This document shows positions 34,197 through 45,525 of a stretch of DNA of 64,000 bases, piece after piece. Numbering within the stretch: the stretch's first letter is position 1; every line of letters begins with the position of its first letter. The notes under the pieces are model-generated. The model was not told the DNA's origin, ran no database searches, and worked only from the letters and a program-made list of their open reading frames with translations. Origin of the DNA: Rhexocercosporidium sp. MPI-PUGE-AT-0058 (Eukaryota > Ascomycota > Leotiomycetes > Helotiales); the NCBI GenBank assembly GCA_020746875.1, contig JAGTJL010000005.1, positions 2,046,001 to 2,110,000 on the forward strand, in the 5' to 3' direction. The position numbers and the translations under genes were made by a program.

Positions 34197-35266
34197 ATGG
34201 ATATCCTCCTATCAATCATCGACATCTTCGGCACATCTATTTTTCAGAAGCCTAAACCACCATCCACAGCACTCAACGCATCTCCATTTAGGTTGCTACC
34301 CTATGAGCTCATACTTCTGATTAGCGCCTTTCTTCCATCCAGCGCAGGAGCCTCCTTCGCACTCAGTTGCCAACCCATCTACTTCATTCTCGCAAATCCC
34401 CATCTCAATATCCAGAACCAAGAAGAGAAACACGACTTCTTAGAACTGTTGGCACGAGATTTGCCAGATCAAATCGTGTGCCAGATTTGCAGGAAGCTTC
34501 ACTCGATCGAGAAAGCTCACCTGTACCTCCAGAACAGGTGGATGTATACTCCCTACCCAGAGTGTCGACGTGTGCAGAGACAACAAAACATAGACTTGTA
34601 CTTTCATAAGGACTTCTCGTTCATTGCCTTCCAGATGGCTATGAAGCGGTATCAGCAAGGTCGCGATTATTCGAAGCTTCTACAGCTGCTGTCATGTAAG
34701 CTCCAGACGCATCTCAAGGATGAATATGTCGAGCAGCACACTGTATTGGCTCGTATTGTCGACGGGCGCTTGATAATTCGAGATAGCAGGGTGTGTATGC
34801 TTCCTGCTAGTTAGAAAATACCCTTTCCGAGAGATGCACTATTTGACATCTGTCCGCATTTCCTTCTCTTCTCGATGCAGAGACTGGATGACTGGGCATA
34901 TCTGTTGGAGAAACCAGATCCCTTAGGTCCGGAAGTTTGTCAATCGGGGACGGGCCTGATGCGATGTTTATCATGCTACACGGAATTTCGAGTCGACTTC
35001 AGATCTTTCGGAACTCTGGTACAGCTGTTTTTATCACAAAGTGGGAAGATCTTGGAAGCGGTATATTGGCCGTGGATGATAAATGGCGAAGTCACATCAT
35101 TAAGCCGAAGATGTGGGATCTGGTTCAATTCGAGCGGGGGTCCATCTGCACTTCTTTCGAGAACGAGGACTACATGTTGTATGATTTTGATGCGTTTCTG
35201 AGCCCTAGAGACTGGAAGCAATTATTTAGGGGCAGTCCGAAGCCATGGCCAAAGTTTAGTAGCTAA
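34197..35266 (+). pseudogene. F-box-like protein gene with a frameshift in exon 2
   Basis: Exon 1 (34197-34790) encodes an F-box-like start, FRLLPYELILLISAFLPS at about residues 31-50, then QIVCQICRKLHSIEKAH, the Cys-containing block found after the F-box in an expanded fungal family. Exon 2 starts at 34881 after a 90-bp intron (GTGTGT...TGCAG) and reads RLDDWAYLLEKP, LMRCLSCYTEFRVDFRSF. Near 35006-35012 the homologous reading moves to another frame, which continues SGTAVFITKWEDLGSG to a stop at 35266. A single base more would connect them. No GT-AG pair explains the shift. Either the gene is recently broken or one base is missing in the assembly. F-box proteins act as SCF substrate adaptors; the target is unknown. 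Confidence 0.55.
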
Positions 35267-35654
35267 GTCGCTCTTGCCCAAATGCTGAATGGATACCCGA
35301 GCTTCATACTTCATTCGCGCCTGCCTTCAGTGTTAGTTTTGCTTAGTGGGTTTCTATCTAAGTAGGTTCTTTATTGCGATCCTTTATCATTCCTCCAAAA
35401 TATTTCAGTACTTATACAAGGTACGATACTAAGTTAAGAGAAGATGAATCCAATGGAGCTCAATCACCAGTTTCAAAACAGGATCCGAGTAGGATGCATT
35501 CTCTCCAATTGTCACCACACTCCACAGTTTCATAGCTTGAGCTAAGCACTTACTGCTCCTAGCAAGATGGCTGATGCGATTGCCACAGAGGTACTGTAGT
35601 GGTGATGAGCGAGAGAAATGTGCTAGGCTGGGCAGTGACTTTTGCTAATAGTAC
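35267..35654. other. Short convergent spacer
   Basis: This is the 3' region shared by the F-box-like gene and the GMC oxidoreductase gene, which converge here. Nothing else is recognised. Confidence 0.6.
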
Positions 35655-37653
35655 CTACAACATCCCACAGTCCTCCAAAATCATACTAGCACCCTTCTCA
35701 CCGATCGCATAAACAGTCGCCTGAATATGCGCACTTATCTGCATCGGCATAACACTCGCATCTACAATGCGTAACCCTCCCACACCATGAACTCTCAATC
35801 TCGAATCCACAACACCCGCTCTCTTGGCTGGATCATAACTTCTCTCCTCATGTCCATTCTCGCGAGGACTTGGGCCCATGGCACACGTCCCAACCGGATG
35901 CCAATCAGTGACCGTGTAATTTTTCACGTACTCCGTAAAATCATCGCCATCGTCTTCGTTTTCCCTGTCGACAGCCGGTGGCGGAAAGACTCTGCCACGG
36001 ATCATAGAAGATAGTGGAGCCGTCTTGGTGATCTTATCGGCGAATTTCTGCGCTTCGATCATAGTCAGGAGATCGATTTCCCCACCGGCACCTTGATAGT
36101 ATTGAGGATCGATGATAGGCTTGTCATGGATCGTAGCCCTTGTCTTTGATGCTGGGATGTGAATCGAGCCTACTGAAAACGGATACTGCAGCATTTGCAT
36201 CATGGTTGCGTATTTCTTGCCAGGCTCGGATGTGAAATATGGAGAGTAGTTGCTGGTATCGAAGTTGAACTCAATCTGGCCTAGATTTGTCTGGGGATCA
36301 AACCGCTCTCGAAGGATCTGCTGTCTTAGTGTAGACTGGTGATTACCTGGGATTGGTGGTGGCATTTTGGAGAGAAAATCTTCCATTGCTTTGGTGGATA
36401 TCACGGTGGTGAAGGGTAAATATGCCACGCTGGACGGAAGTTGTGTTAAAGGACCTGAAGTATTTTTCGTGAATTCTTCCATCGCTGATGCCAGAAGTTC
36501 CGAGGAAAGACGTAGGTCATCAGCAGTGGAGACGTCGGGCGAGATCTCGTAGATCGTTGCCGTCACTGCTCAGATTTAGGATTATGATTATCGAGTAGGT
36601 CTGAGGGTAAGACTCACTCATATGGTCCTGAAGATTCTCGCCAACGTTGAAATTCGGTACTTTGACATCGATTCCACCTGCACGAAGTATAGACGGATTG
36701 CCAATCCCAGATAGCTCTAATATCTGAGGCGACTGAACGCTTCCTGTGCATAAAATGACTTCTCGCGATGCTGAAACATGATACTCATTCCCTGAATGCT
36801 TGAAGCGAGCACCCGTAGCTACCCATTGATCGTCCTTTCGATCCAGAGTAATCTCCTCCACGGTAGCGTCAACGAGAACAACAAGATTCGAACGCGAAGC
36901 TACGGGTTGGTAGTAGCCTTTTGCTGAATAACTTCTCGTTCTCGTTTGAGGATCAACGGATGTAAGTGATGTCCAAGCACCGACGTTAGAGCCACCGAAA
37001 TGATTCTTGTTGGTCTCGATATCTAAGTTTTTTAATGTGGCATGCCAGAACTGATGTGATGTACTGAATTCTTCGGGGTAGACAGAAAAGATCGGTCCGC
37101 TCTTGCCGTGATTCGCATGGTTGTGAAATAATGAATTGGCGATTTGATCCGTGGGCGGCAGAAATGTTTCGCTCTTCTTGAAAAACGGTCTATTACAAAT
37201 CAGCAAAAATTTAGGAAATATCGCATTCTAGAAGTTGACGAACAGAAGGCAATCCCATCCCCACCCCTCGTTCCCCAGAGTCTCCCAAGCATCATAGTCC
37301 TCCCTGCAAGCTCGATTCCAAGTCATGAAATTCAGTGCACTCGTACCACCTAGCACTTTCCCACGTGGCCACGGCAGTGAATGTCCATTTAGTCCAGGCT
37401 GAGGTGTTGTCTCGAACTTCCAATCGTATTTCGTTCCGAGGCTCTCCCCGAGACGTCCTGGGATATTGATCAATGGTTCATCGAATGCCGCTGGCCCAGC
37501 CTCCAAAACGCCAACATGGATATTTGGATTTTCTGATAGTCGTGCTGCTACGACTAAACCGGCTGTTCCACCTCCAATGATGAGATAGTCGAAGGCTTGA
37601 TGGCAGAAGGAATCAGGTGATGTCGATAGGCCTTGGTTAGAGGATTTACTCAT
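35655..37653 (-). CDS. GMC-family FAD oxidoreductase
   Basis: A glucose-methanol-choline flavoenzyme of 630 residues from three exons: 37653-37244, 37189-36618 and 36565-35655. The first donor is the less common GTTCGT. The FAD-binding motif DYLIIGGGTAGLVVAARLSE lies near residue 24; GMC signature 1 is in PWPRGKVLGGTSALNFM, and signature 2-like sequence is GSVQSPQILELSGIG. The C-terminal catalytic region has DWHPVGTCAMG (active-site His) and RIVDASVMPMQISAHIQATVYAIGEKGA. No secretion signal is evident from the ATG at 37653; an upstream in-frame extension to 37821 lacks conserved sequence. Substrates in this family range over choline, alcohols and secondary metabolites and cannot be told here. 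Confidence 0.88.
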
Positions 37654-38580
37654 GGTACCATTTAGGGTGGGATAAATATCTGATGTTAAAAACGTCGAAT
37701 AGGCACCTCTCAACGAGAAGAAGTGGAAGGAATGGGAAGCTTGAAGTCGACCAAGTATGGTCTTTAATTTAGGCTGTATCTTGAGTGCGGGGTAACTGCA
37801 AATTAGGATGTTGCATTTCAAGTCTTACATGACTTTCTCGTACGGTCAAGTGATCGAGTATTCATGTAAAACTCGAAAAGGTACCATTATATTGCTGAGA
37901 GTGGTCAATAGAGCCAGGTATCAGTAATTGAATAATTCCGCTATGTTGTGCTGCGTAGTGATAATATGAATATTAATTTAGATGGTGATCCCGCACAGTA
38001 AATTGTCTGACCTAGTATTAGAACAGTACTTAAAATCTGGCTAGCAAACTACATTATTTCAACTTGGCCCTCCCAAAGTCGATTCCATTGCATCCAAACG
38101 AACCAAACTCTATCTACCTCTCCCTGCAACCTGCACCGCACCGCTAACTAAACAATAATTGTCTCTTCTCAGCACTCTCGATACGCCTATCCCTATCTTT
38201 CGTACCCAATCTCTCAAGCTCCTGAACCATGGCTAGGGCAGCAACGAATCTTTCTGACCCTCGCCGCGACAAAATCCTCATTATTCCAAAAATCGGAACT
38301 TCTCTCAGAAGTTTGATATCGATCCTTTGCCTCTTCTAACGAAAGTGGTATGAGGCTGAGATTGAAGATAATCGAATAATCATCTGAAAGGCCGCATCAA
38401 GTGACGCTCAAAGCGACCGGATTATGTTTTAGGAGTTTTATTCAAGTACGACACTATCTATACCTCTGCTATCAACACACTAAACAGAAAGAGAACTAAG
38501 CAAAAACGCCAACCTACCCAACCCGCTAAATTCAAAACAATATGAAAGGGCCGGAAGCGAGAACCCTCAAGCAACCACCT
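37654..38580. other. Spacer of 0.9 kb, no recognised gene
   Basis: It holds the GMC gene promoter and the 3' region of the C2H2 gene. A T/A-rich part at 37900-38050 shows no ORF or repeat that I recognise. Confidence 0.5.
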
Positions 38581-39346
38581 CTAATGTACATTCTCCATAT
38601 GCCTCTTCAGATTGTCTCTTCTGTTGAAACCCTTCACTGAAAACTCACAACCTCGCTCTGTGCAAAGGAATGCGGGGGCAGAGACAGGATCGTGGACGAT
38701 CATGTGTCGTTTCAAGTCTCGATTCGTGGCTCGTCGTGTAGAGCAGCTGTCGAAGGGGCAGGCGTAGGGTTTGGTGTGGGTGTTTATGTGCCGACTAAGT
38801 GATGTTAGCTTGCAACTATCGGGCAGGGTAGCGCATGACTTACTTTAGTAAACATTTTTGAGCAAATGTTTGGGCACAGAAACGGCACACGAAAGACCCT
38901 TCAGAGGTTGAAGAAGAGGCATTGGGGGGCGTCGAGGTACTAGATGTGGTGGAGAAACTCATTCGAGAGCTAGTTGCTGAGGGGGAGGAGTTCGATGTTG
39001 ATGGATCGGCCCATGATGGGGTCAGGGATGTATCGATGTAACTTGGGAGTATCATGTTACTGCCGTACAGAGGTAACTGAAGCTGTCGGGTGGGACTCGG
39101 TGGTAGCATATCTGCGCCAATGATATGCTGCTGAGTCTCCATAGCTTGATGCATAGTGAGATCCTCTTTGGGAGGATCGACCCATCTGGTATTGAACGTG
39201 TTGATAGGTTCGGGGTTTAGAGAGTTGAATTCTTGCCAGAATTGATCCCATTCTTCATCAGCGTCGATTTGGGTTCTGATCGCGTGATAGTCGAAGAGTG
39301 GGTTGAGGTTATTGGTTTCGATTGGAACATAGCTGTTGGGATCCAT
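38581..39346 (-). CDS. C2H2 zinc-finger protein, putative transcription factor
   Basis: Two exons (39346-38844 and 38794-38581, a 49-bp intron) give 238 residues. The first 150 residues are Ser/Thr/Pro/Gln-rich and disordered with an acidic start, as in activation domains. The C-terminal third has three fingers: FVCRFCAQTFAQKCLLK...HINTH (split by the intron), YACPFDSCSTRRATNRDLKRHMIVH and FLCTERGCEFSVKGFNRRDNLKRHMENVH at the very end. The arrangement with terminal fingers is common among leotiomycete C2H2 proteins of unknown target. No neighbour-based role is evident. Confidence 0.85.
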
Positions 39347-39515
39347 GGTTGTTTGGAGTCACTCGGACTCGAAGACTGTTGCAGATTGTTTGATTGGTTG
39401 ATTGGTTTGGGCGTGGTGGTAGCTTGACAGTGTGGAAGAAGTTGTGTTGTGGCCAAGTTCAGCAGTTTAAAGACAAGAGTTGCGTGTGCTGAGGTCATTA
39501 TGACAATCGTTCAAA

Positions 39516-40626
39516 TCATTTTACAAGTTTCAGTCTTGTCCCAAGACAACCAAGGTTTTCGGACCTGCCCGTTGCTTGAAGGTTCAGTTGACAACAAGTT
39601 CCATCCATCAGGAGCCAGTCGCTGTGATCGGCGTTCATGGGAAGAAATCGACTATGTTGAGACTCAGGTGAATAATATTTCAAGCGCACAGTGTCTGGGC
39701 TCTGTCGAGAGGGTTCTGCCTTCTTGGTCATCTTAGATTGTAAGCCGTTGGACCAATTTCCCTGGGAATTGCTGGATATCGATGATGGCGAAGGGTGCAG
39801 AATTTTATCTCCTTCATTGATTGAATACCAGATTGATGGTTCCGGACCTGGAGTAGTACCAATTTCGTTTGACGCGATATCTTCCCTAGACTGGGAATCA
39901 ACAACTCCTGGAAATGAATCGTCATGTGGCCAATCGAGAGAAAAAGATTCGAAATTTTCGCGGACCTGGAACGTGTTAGTCAAAGACTGCTTTTTAGTTA
40001 CACCAAGAGGACGTACAGCTTTGCCATCTGAGCGTATGAACCAAATTTCAGGGCCACCCAGGGATTGTAGATATACCCTAACTGAGGCTCCCGAAACTGA
40101 ATCATCAGGTACTTGTAGAATTCCTGTGTGGGTTTGACTTGCTGTGACCTGAATTCGTCAGTTGTCAGTTCTCCCACCAGGCGAAGAGTACATACAAGCC
40201 TTTCCAATTCCGCGACATAATCCAAATACCCGCGAGTTATGGTCTGATATGGAGGATCAAGTCGATGAATATAACTTGAGACGATTGTTAGCATTCAAAA
40301 TCCTAACATAGTGGGGATATCTGTAGGAAAACCAACTTGTCATGAACTCTAGATGTCATTGGACCATGGTTGATTTCAGCCTTAGGAAGCTGGGCGAGAA
40401 AGTCCACCATGACTGCGAAGAAGTTTAGGCCAAGGAGGATCAATATCTTGAGGACTCCCAATCCATTGTCCATGATACGTGAAGCTCCTTGCGAAGGGAT
40501 CATTGTACACATCATTGTACATGCAACAGCTAAAAGGATTGGAGGTTTGGCGAAATCACAATTTCCACAAGACCAGAATTCCCACGGAAATTGAGCCTTG
40601 TGCCATGGAAGTGGCGGTAGAGCCAT
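39516..40626 (-). CDS. Unrecognised protein with N-terminal hydrophobic segments
   Basis: Four exons (40626-40337, 40274-40196, 40148-40017, 39965-39516) give 316 residues with all phases matching. The first donor would be GTTGGT, which is unusual; the other two are GTATGT and GTACGT. Residues 29-43 (PPILLAVACTMMCTM) and 54-70 (GVLKILILLGLNFFAV) are hydrophobic, so it may be a small membrane protein. The C-terminal half is acidic, Ser-rich and disordered. I do not recognise the family. It lies upstream of the C2H2 gene on the same strand with only 170 bp between them, so transcripts could overlap. The coherent splicing is the main support. Confidence 0.5.
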
Positions 40627-41589
40627 CGCGCGCCACGTTTGAAAGATATAGTGTAATGTTAAAGATTTGGGAGTTACTGGGATGGGGAAGATGAAAATGA
40701 GGGGTGGAATTCGGTTCTGACGAGGGGTTTGGGGGTTGTCAAGCGTGGGGCATTCAGCACTCTAAATACCAGCTAGAGTCACACACCGAGCTCCAAAGCC
40801 CTGCAGGAGCTAAGCTACAAGCCCATCCAATTAAATCACTCAATCACGAGCCAGAGGTGGCTTGGCGAGGGGCCTCTCATATTTCCAGGGCTTAGCTGAA
40901 CTGCGCCCCCTGAAATGGAGTCGCTTGTGGGATGAGGCTGAGAGACGAGAGCGAGTTGATTTTGTGGGTACGAGGGGCCTCCCTTTTCGATGGACACTTT
41001 AGATTGTTGTACTATTAGGAAGGGCAAATTTCCTGACTTGCGTATTAAAAGGCCGGTTGGAGATAAAAGTGCAGATGGTTGAGAGTATCGGAAAGGTAGA
41101 ACAATTAGCGACTCCTTTACTTCTTCGTATAATTCTAAAGAATTTCTTTCGCAGTTTCTGAGAGTGATCACCATGAGGCTACTGCATACTCACATGGTCT
41201 AGGGAGCCCCGAGGACTTTTTAAGGATGAGGTTGTACAACTCATAGGTCGTACGAGAAGATAGCAAGCAAGGCTTTAAGAGGAAATAAAGAGGATAAGTC
41301 TCACTTGCAGAGTAGTACGGACTTGGACAACCTTTTAGTAGGAATGGCTAAAAGTCGCTGTGTCAACATTGTCAGTCCTTTTCACCTCGATTGCTGCTGG
41401 ATTTCGGTTGCGTTCATCAAATTTTTAGACTGTCTATTAGGGACTGGATTGAAGGAAACTGGAAACACTGTAAATTCAATGCCAATATTCAACAACACTA
41501 GCCGCATCACAAGTTTTAATTGATCATGTTTCGGGTCATTCTACGCACTCCATATGTACTGTAGTCAATATCTAAGCAAATGGCTATCC
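40627..41589. other. Spacer of about 1 kb
   Basis: Only short unsupported open frames are seen, including a 112-codon one on the minus strand at 41174-40836. There is no splice or motif support and no RNA gene. The left part is promoter for the unrecognised gene. Confidence 0.45.
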
Positions 41590-43166
41590 TTACCAAGCAG
41601 GCGCATCCAACGGCTTGCGGCCATAGACAACATAACTACCGAGGATCAACGGGGTATCAAAAAGAATGAGGGAAGACTTACAGCGGATAGTACGCATGGA
41701 TATTCTCTGCCGCTCAGTCAGCTCAAGCACAGCTAAAACAAACAAAAAACGCTTACTGTCACATAAATCCTTCTTCACATCCCTCACAACCTCGTTCACC
41801 TCCTCAATACCCATTCCATACAACCCTGTAAACATCTTAAGACTAATCGCCTCAACACCCTCCATAGAATTAGCCAACATAGTCATGCCCATCTCCTTCT
41901 GCTTCTTCCCCTTTGGCCAAGTATTTCCGGGCCAGAAGAACTTCTTCTCAACAACAGCCTCGAACCCCGCTTCTTGGAACCAGCGAGCGTAGTTAGGCGT
42001 ACACCACCAATCTTTACCCATCTTTGCACCTCCAGCTGCGAGTTTGGCGTTCCATTTCTCGAGTGCGGTGCCAGTGAGTGTGCCATCGTCGGAGTGGGGT
42101 CGGAAGTAGAGATCTTGCATCTCGAAGTAGCCTCCTGGAGCGAGGTTGTCGTAGGCAGATTTGAAGACTTTGAGGGGTTCTTTGAAACAGATTGTCAGAG
42201 CGCGGCCGTGGATGTAGTCGAACTTTTGCGTGTAGGCTACAGAGGTTAGCTTGAGGTCAAGGGAAAAACGGTGTTGCTAAATGAAGAAATGGCGTATCTC
42301 ACTCCATTCGTCTTCTGCGTCCGAGATCTCAAATCGGACGTTAGGGGGTATCATTGCAGGCTGGATCGCGCTTAAGTCGGTTCCAATAACAATTGCTGCG
42401 GGATTCTCGGAGGCTATCAAGCTATCAATTATGAGATTACAATCAACGAATTAATGAAACAAGCTCACCAAAGTCAATCGCCCAAAGCCCAGTCCCCGTT
42501 CCGATATCCATTACCATTTGGGGATTCGAGATTGGCGCGAGGGCAAGTTTGCCATCGAACGTCAAGTTGAAGAGGATGTGTTGAAGATCTGGTTACTGTT
42601 AACAAGACCCTCAAGTTCTCGGCTTCGACTTATATACCTAATCTACTCTGCTCCATTTCGTCGTTTGGAAGGTAATATTCTGTCTTCTATTAGCCGAGCA
42701 ATTTGTCGAGTAGCGCGTGAAAGGACGGATTGCTTACGGCCCGGCTTGTACTTATGGTAAGTACGACCATTTTCTTCAATGTGTTCGTAGAGGGAAGATC
42801 GAATTGACGAGGTATCGGATCTATATTCTGTCAATGAAAGTATTTGAGCCCGGGGTGTGGGAGACTCACTTAAGCGATGTTCCTATCGCCGAGTCTGAAT
42901 CGCTAGGTTGGGAGTCCACCTGGATCATGTCAGTTAACGCCCTGTCGATTGAGAGTTTAACTCTAATTCGAGAAGCGAAGGCTTATACTGGAGACCACTG
43001 ACAGGACGTGGCGCGACAAGCTACGAAGAGGCCGAGGGTCTCTCGCGAAGCCATTCTCAAGAAGTTCAGGTTGACATCTATCACTTGAGAAACAAAACAA
43101 ACTCACATCCAATATCACAGGCTGAGGTCCAACATCTTCATACTGCGTCTGATCCAAAGTAGCCAT
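41590..43166 (-). CDS. LaeA-like SAM-dependent methyltransferase
   Basis: A class I methyltransferase of 338 residues assembled from nine exons: 43166-43107, 42919-42870, 42820-42738, 42679-42638, 42588-42469, 42413-42303, 42236-41757, 41706-41682 and 41635-41590. Every junction keeps frame. The N-terminal TAM-type block reads SSLYEHIEENGRTYHKYK and PNDEMEQSRLDLQH. Motif I is VMDIGTGTGLWAIDF, followed by VIGTDLSAIQP and NVRFEISDAEDEW, the LaeA-like signature; later NLAPGGYFEMQDL and a C-terminal IYVVYGRKP-like end. LaeA relatives control or serve secondary metabolism; this copy is one of a large family and not the LaeA orthologue by any test here. No biosynthetic cluster surrounds it. Confidence 0.85.
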
Positions 43167-43595
43167 TTTCACTCAACCCAATTTCAACCCAAACCAAAAA
43201 CAGTCAATTCTCCAAACAGCACAGGAATGACCGAACAAGCAATGTCACGGTAACACAATCTGAGATGAATAGGCAGTAGATCTAACGTTGTACCAAATAA
43301 AGGGACGATGAAAAACGTGGCACAAACTAAAAGAGGGGTATGAAGGAACTCAGTTCTTATCGGCTGTCGTCGGATACAACACCCACCCCTCCACTCCAAT
43401 TACTCGTCCCGTTCCGCGCCACGCCAACTGTGGGCGCTCCTCTTCCCTTTTCGGAACTTGGCTACTCGGCAATGTTCGCTTATTATGGTTGTTCTGGGCA
43501 GGGGAGAGGAGGAAGGGGGTCGAGGCGGCAGCTCTTCGCTATTTGCTAACATGATTGAAGGTGGTGGATAATGATCGCTGTGATGATGATGTCTA

Positions 43596-43838
43596 TCGGG
43601 TGCGGAAAAAAGTGGCCGACTTTGGCGAGCTCTAAGACTGCGAAAGTTTCGCAATTTAAACAACTATTTGTTAACATTTTTCGAAGAAAAAACTCCCATA
43701 AAGTCTACTAGCCATTTTTCAAGGAGAATTAAAGAGTTTGATTCATTCTATTCGATATATGTTGTGTAAATACGTCGGCAGTAAGTTGGTTTTGGTGATC
43801 TGCACGTGCCTCAATCGGCCACCTTTTTCCGCACCCGA
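43596..43838. mobile_element. TA-flanked MITE with 24-bp terminal inverted repeats
   Basis: The left end reads TCGGGTGCGGAAAAA then AGTGGCCGA, and the right end, on the minus strand, reads TCGGGTGCGGAAAAA then GGTGGCCGA: one mismatch in 24 bases. Both ends are bordered by TA (43594-43595 and 43839-43840), the target duplication of Tc1/mariner/pogo transposons. The 243-bp body has no coding capacity, so it is a non-autonomous element. It lies upstream of the methyltransferase gene. Confidence 0.85.
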
Positions 43839-44096
43839 TAGGATGTTAAGTACTGACCGAAGACGTCAAATACCCAATTGAGACCCGGACCAAAATTCTT
43901 GCATGGCTAACCTACCTATAAAGAAATCGGGTTGATAAGAAGACCATGGCCATCAATCTCTGTCTCCGATTGAACGTTTAGAATCTCCATCTTTTAAAAT
44001 CTTAATCCATGTTCCAACTCCAAAATGAGCGCCAACTTCATCGAAATAGCGACCCTCACCCCCTCCAGAACCAATCCATCCACTCCTCATCTTTCG

Positions 44097-44952
44097 TCAT
44101 CTCTCTCCAAAAAAATACTCAAGACAAGCCTCTGGTGTATCATACTTAGGCCTTTGGTTTGCAGTGATAAATTCTACTCCCGCCGAGAAATTGCATAGGA
44201 TGAGCTCGAAGCCTGCTTCCATTCTGAGGATGCATTCGATGCCATACTTGGCACCTAGATTACACATGCATTCTGCTCTACCGCAGTCACCGTGAGGATT
44301 GGTTGTATTCGTATTTGGATCTTTTCAGATCACATAATCTTGCGTGTCGAGCGTTCCCATGGATGTTTTGCCTGCGCTCATACCATCGACGTAAAGCAGG
44401 TTTGTGATGGGTCGAGATGTGCGGTATATATGGAGATAGCCATATGACGCTGGCTCATTCTCGTTTCTGTCGGCATAATTTCTTAGTGGCCCTTGTCCTG
44501 GGGGAGATCCAGTCATTTCATCTGGTGGTCCTTTGCCAGGTCTCCCTTCGGGAGGTCTCCGCCCTGGACCACCACGACCCCACGTCCTCGCGTCCTCGCA
44601 AACAACTCCGCATGTTCGATCTCGAAAGCCAGCCATTCCATCCCAGTAACCGGTTCCTTGCTATGTGCTCCATGGTACAAGAGGTATTTTTCGGAATACT
44701 AGCCGCGAAAAGTGACATGCCGTTGTGTGTGAGCGACGACCCCTATTGTTGCATCGAAGAATGCAAGGCGTTGAAGATGTGAGGAGCATTAGCTCTAGCA
44801 TGGTATACACGAGGGCCATTATCAAGAATTCTGGTGTCAGATAGCGGCATCTGAGATGAAGTCGCTAATGCCGTAGACGCCAGGGTTGAGAGCGCTAGGA
44901 AAGACTGAAGAAGATGTGTTTTAGTGCTGCGCAATCTTTTGAGCAGAACCAT
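44097..44952 (-). pseudogene. Decayed gene for a secreted fungal protein
   Basis: The relic starts with a signal peptide (MVLLKRLRSTK...LASTALA) and the family block ILDNGPRVYHARANAPHIFNALHSSMQQ. A TAG at 44743-44745 stands where Trp is expected. A frame change near 44681-44686 is needed to reach LYHGAHSKEP and FEIEHAELFARTRGRG, and another in the CCCC run at 44578-44581 to reach YGYLHIYRTSRPITNLLYVDGMSAGKT and TLDTQDYVI. A TGA at 44325-44327 then interrupts before CGRAECMCNLGAKYGIECILRMEAGFELILCNFS. Homologues are secreted or vacuolar proteins of unknown role in ascomycetes. Stops at Trp and probably Arg codons are transition-type, as RIP would give. Confidence 0.75.
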
Positions 44953-45525
44953 CTGGGAACAAACGTCCCCTCACGACTAGCTCCTCGAGCTTTACATGCT
45001 TCATCGTAAGAACAAAAGCTGACGACATGTCTTGTGCTTATCGGAGATCCATGTGGGCATAGGCTGTCTTTGGGCAAATCAAATCATGGAGCTGCTCAAG
45101 ACCCACCAAGATACCTGGCTCGTCCTATTTGATAAGATTAGATCTCAGGCCCGACCGAACTTCGAGAAGACTCTTGAATTCAGAAAGTGAAATTTTCAGC
45201 CCTCAGAGTCTAGTATTACATTTTGCGATTGAATTCTTTTTGGATTCAAAGGGGCGTACGGAATGTTTCAAAACGCATATTTGAAGATTCGCTTGGTGGC
45301 ATAATGTTGACTCGCTCGGCCGCCCCCGTTCGACCAGATAAGCACAGGATTATACAAATGCACATGTAAAATCATGTATTTTAAACCTGCGCTTCAATGA
45401 GTTTGTATCAGTCGTTTAACGCTAATGCTTTTGCTCCTTGTAAAATGTCTCGACTTCATGGAAGAACTAACCATTTTGCTGAAAAGTCCAACCGATGATG
45501 CCATCAACCCCTTTCCTCATCATAA
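44953..45525. other. Spacer without recognised genes
   Basis: Upstream sequence of the decayed secreted-protein gene and the 3' region of the PARG gene. Nothing else is recognised. Confidence 0.5.
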
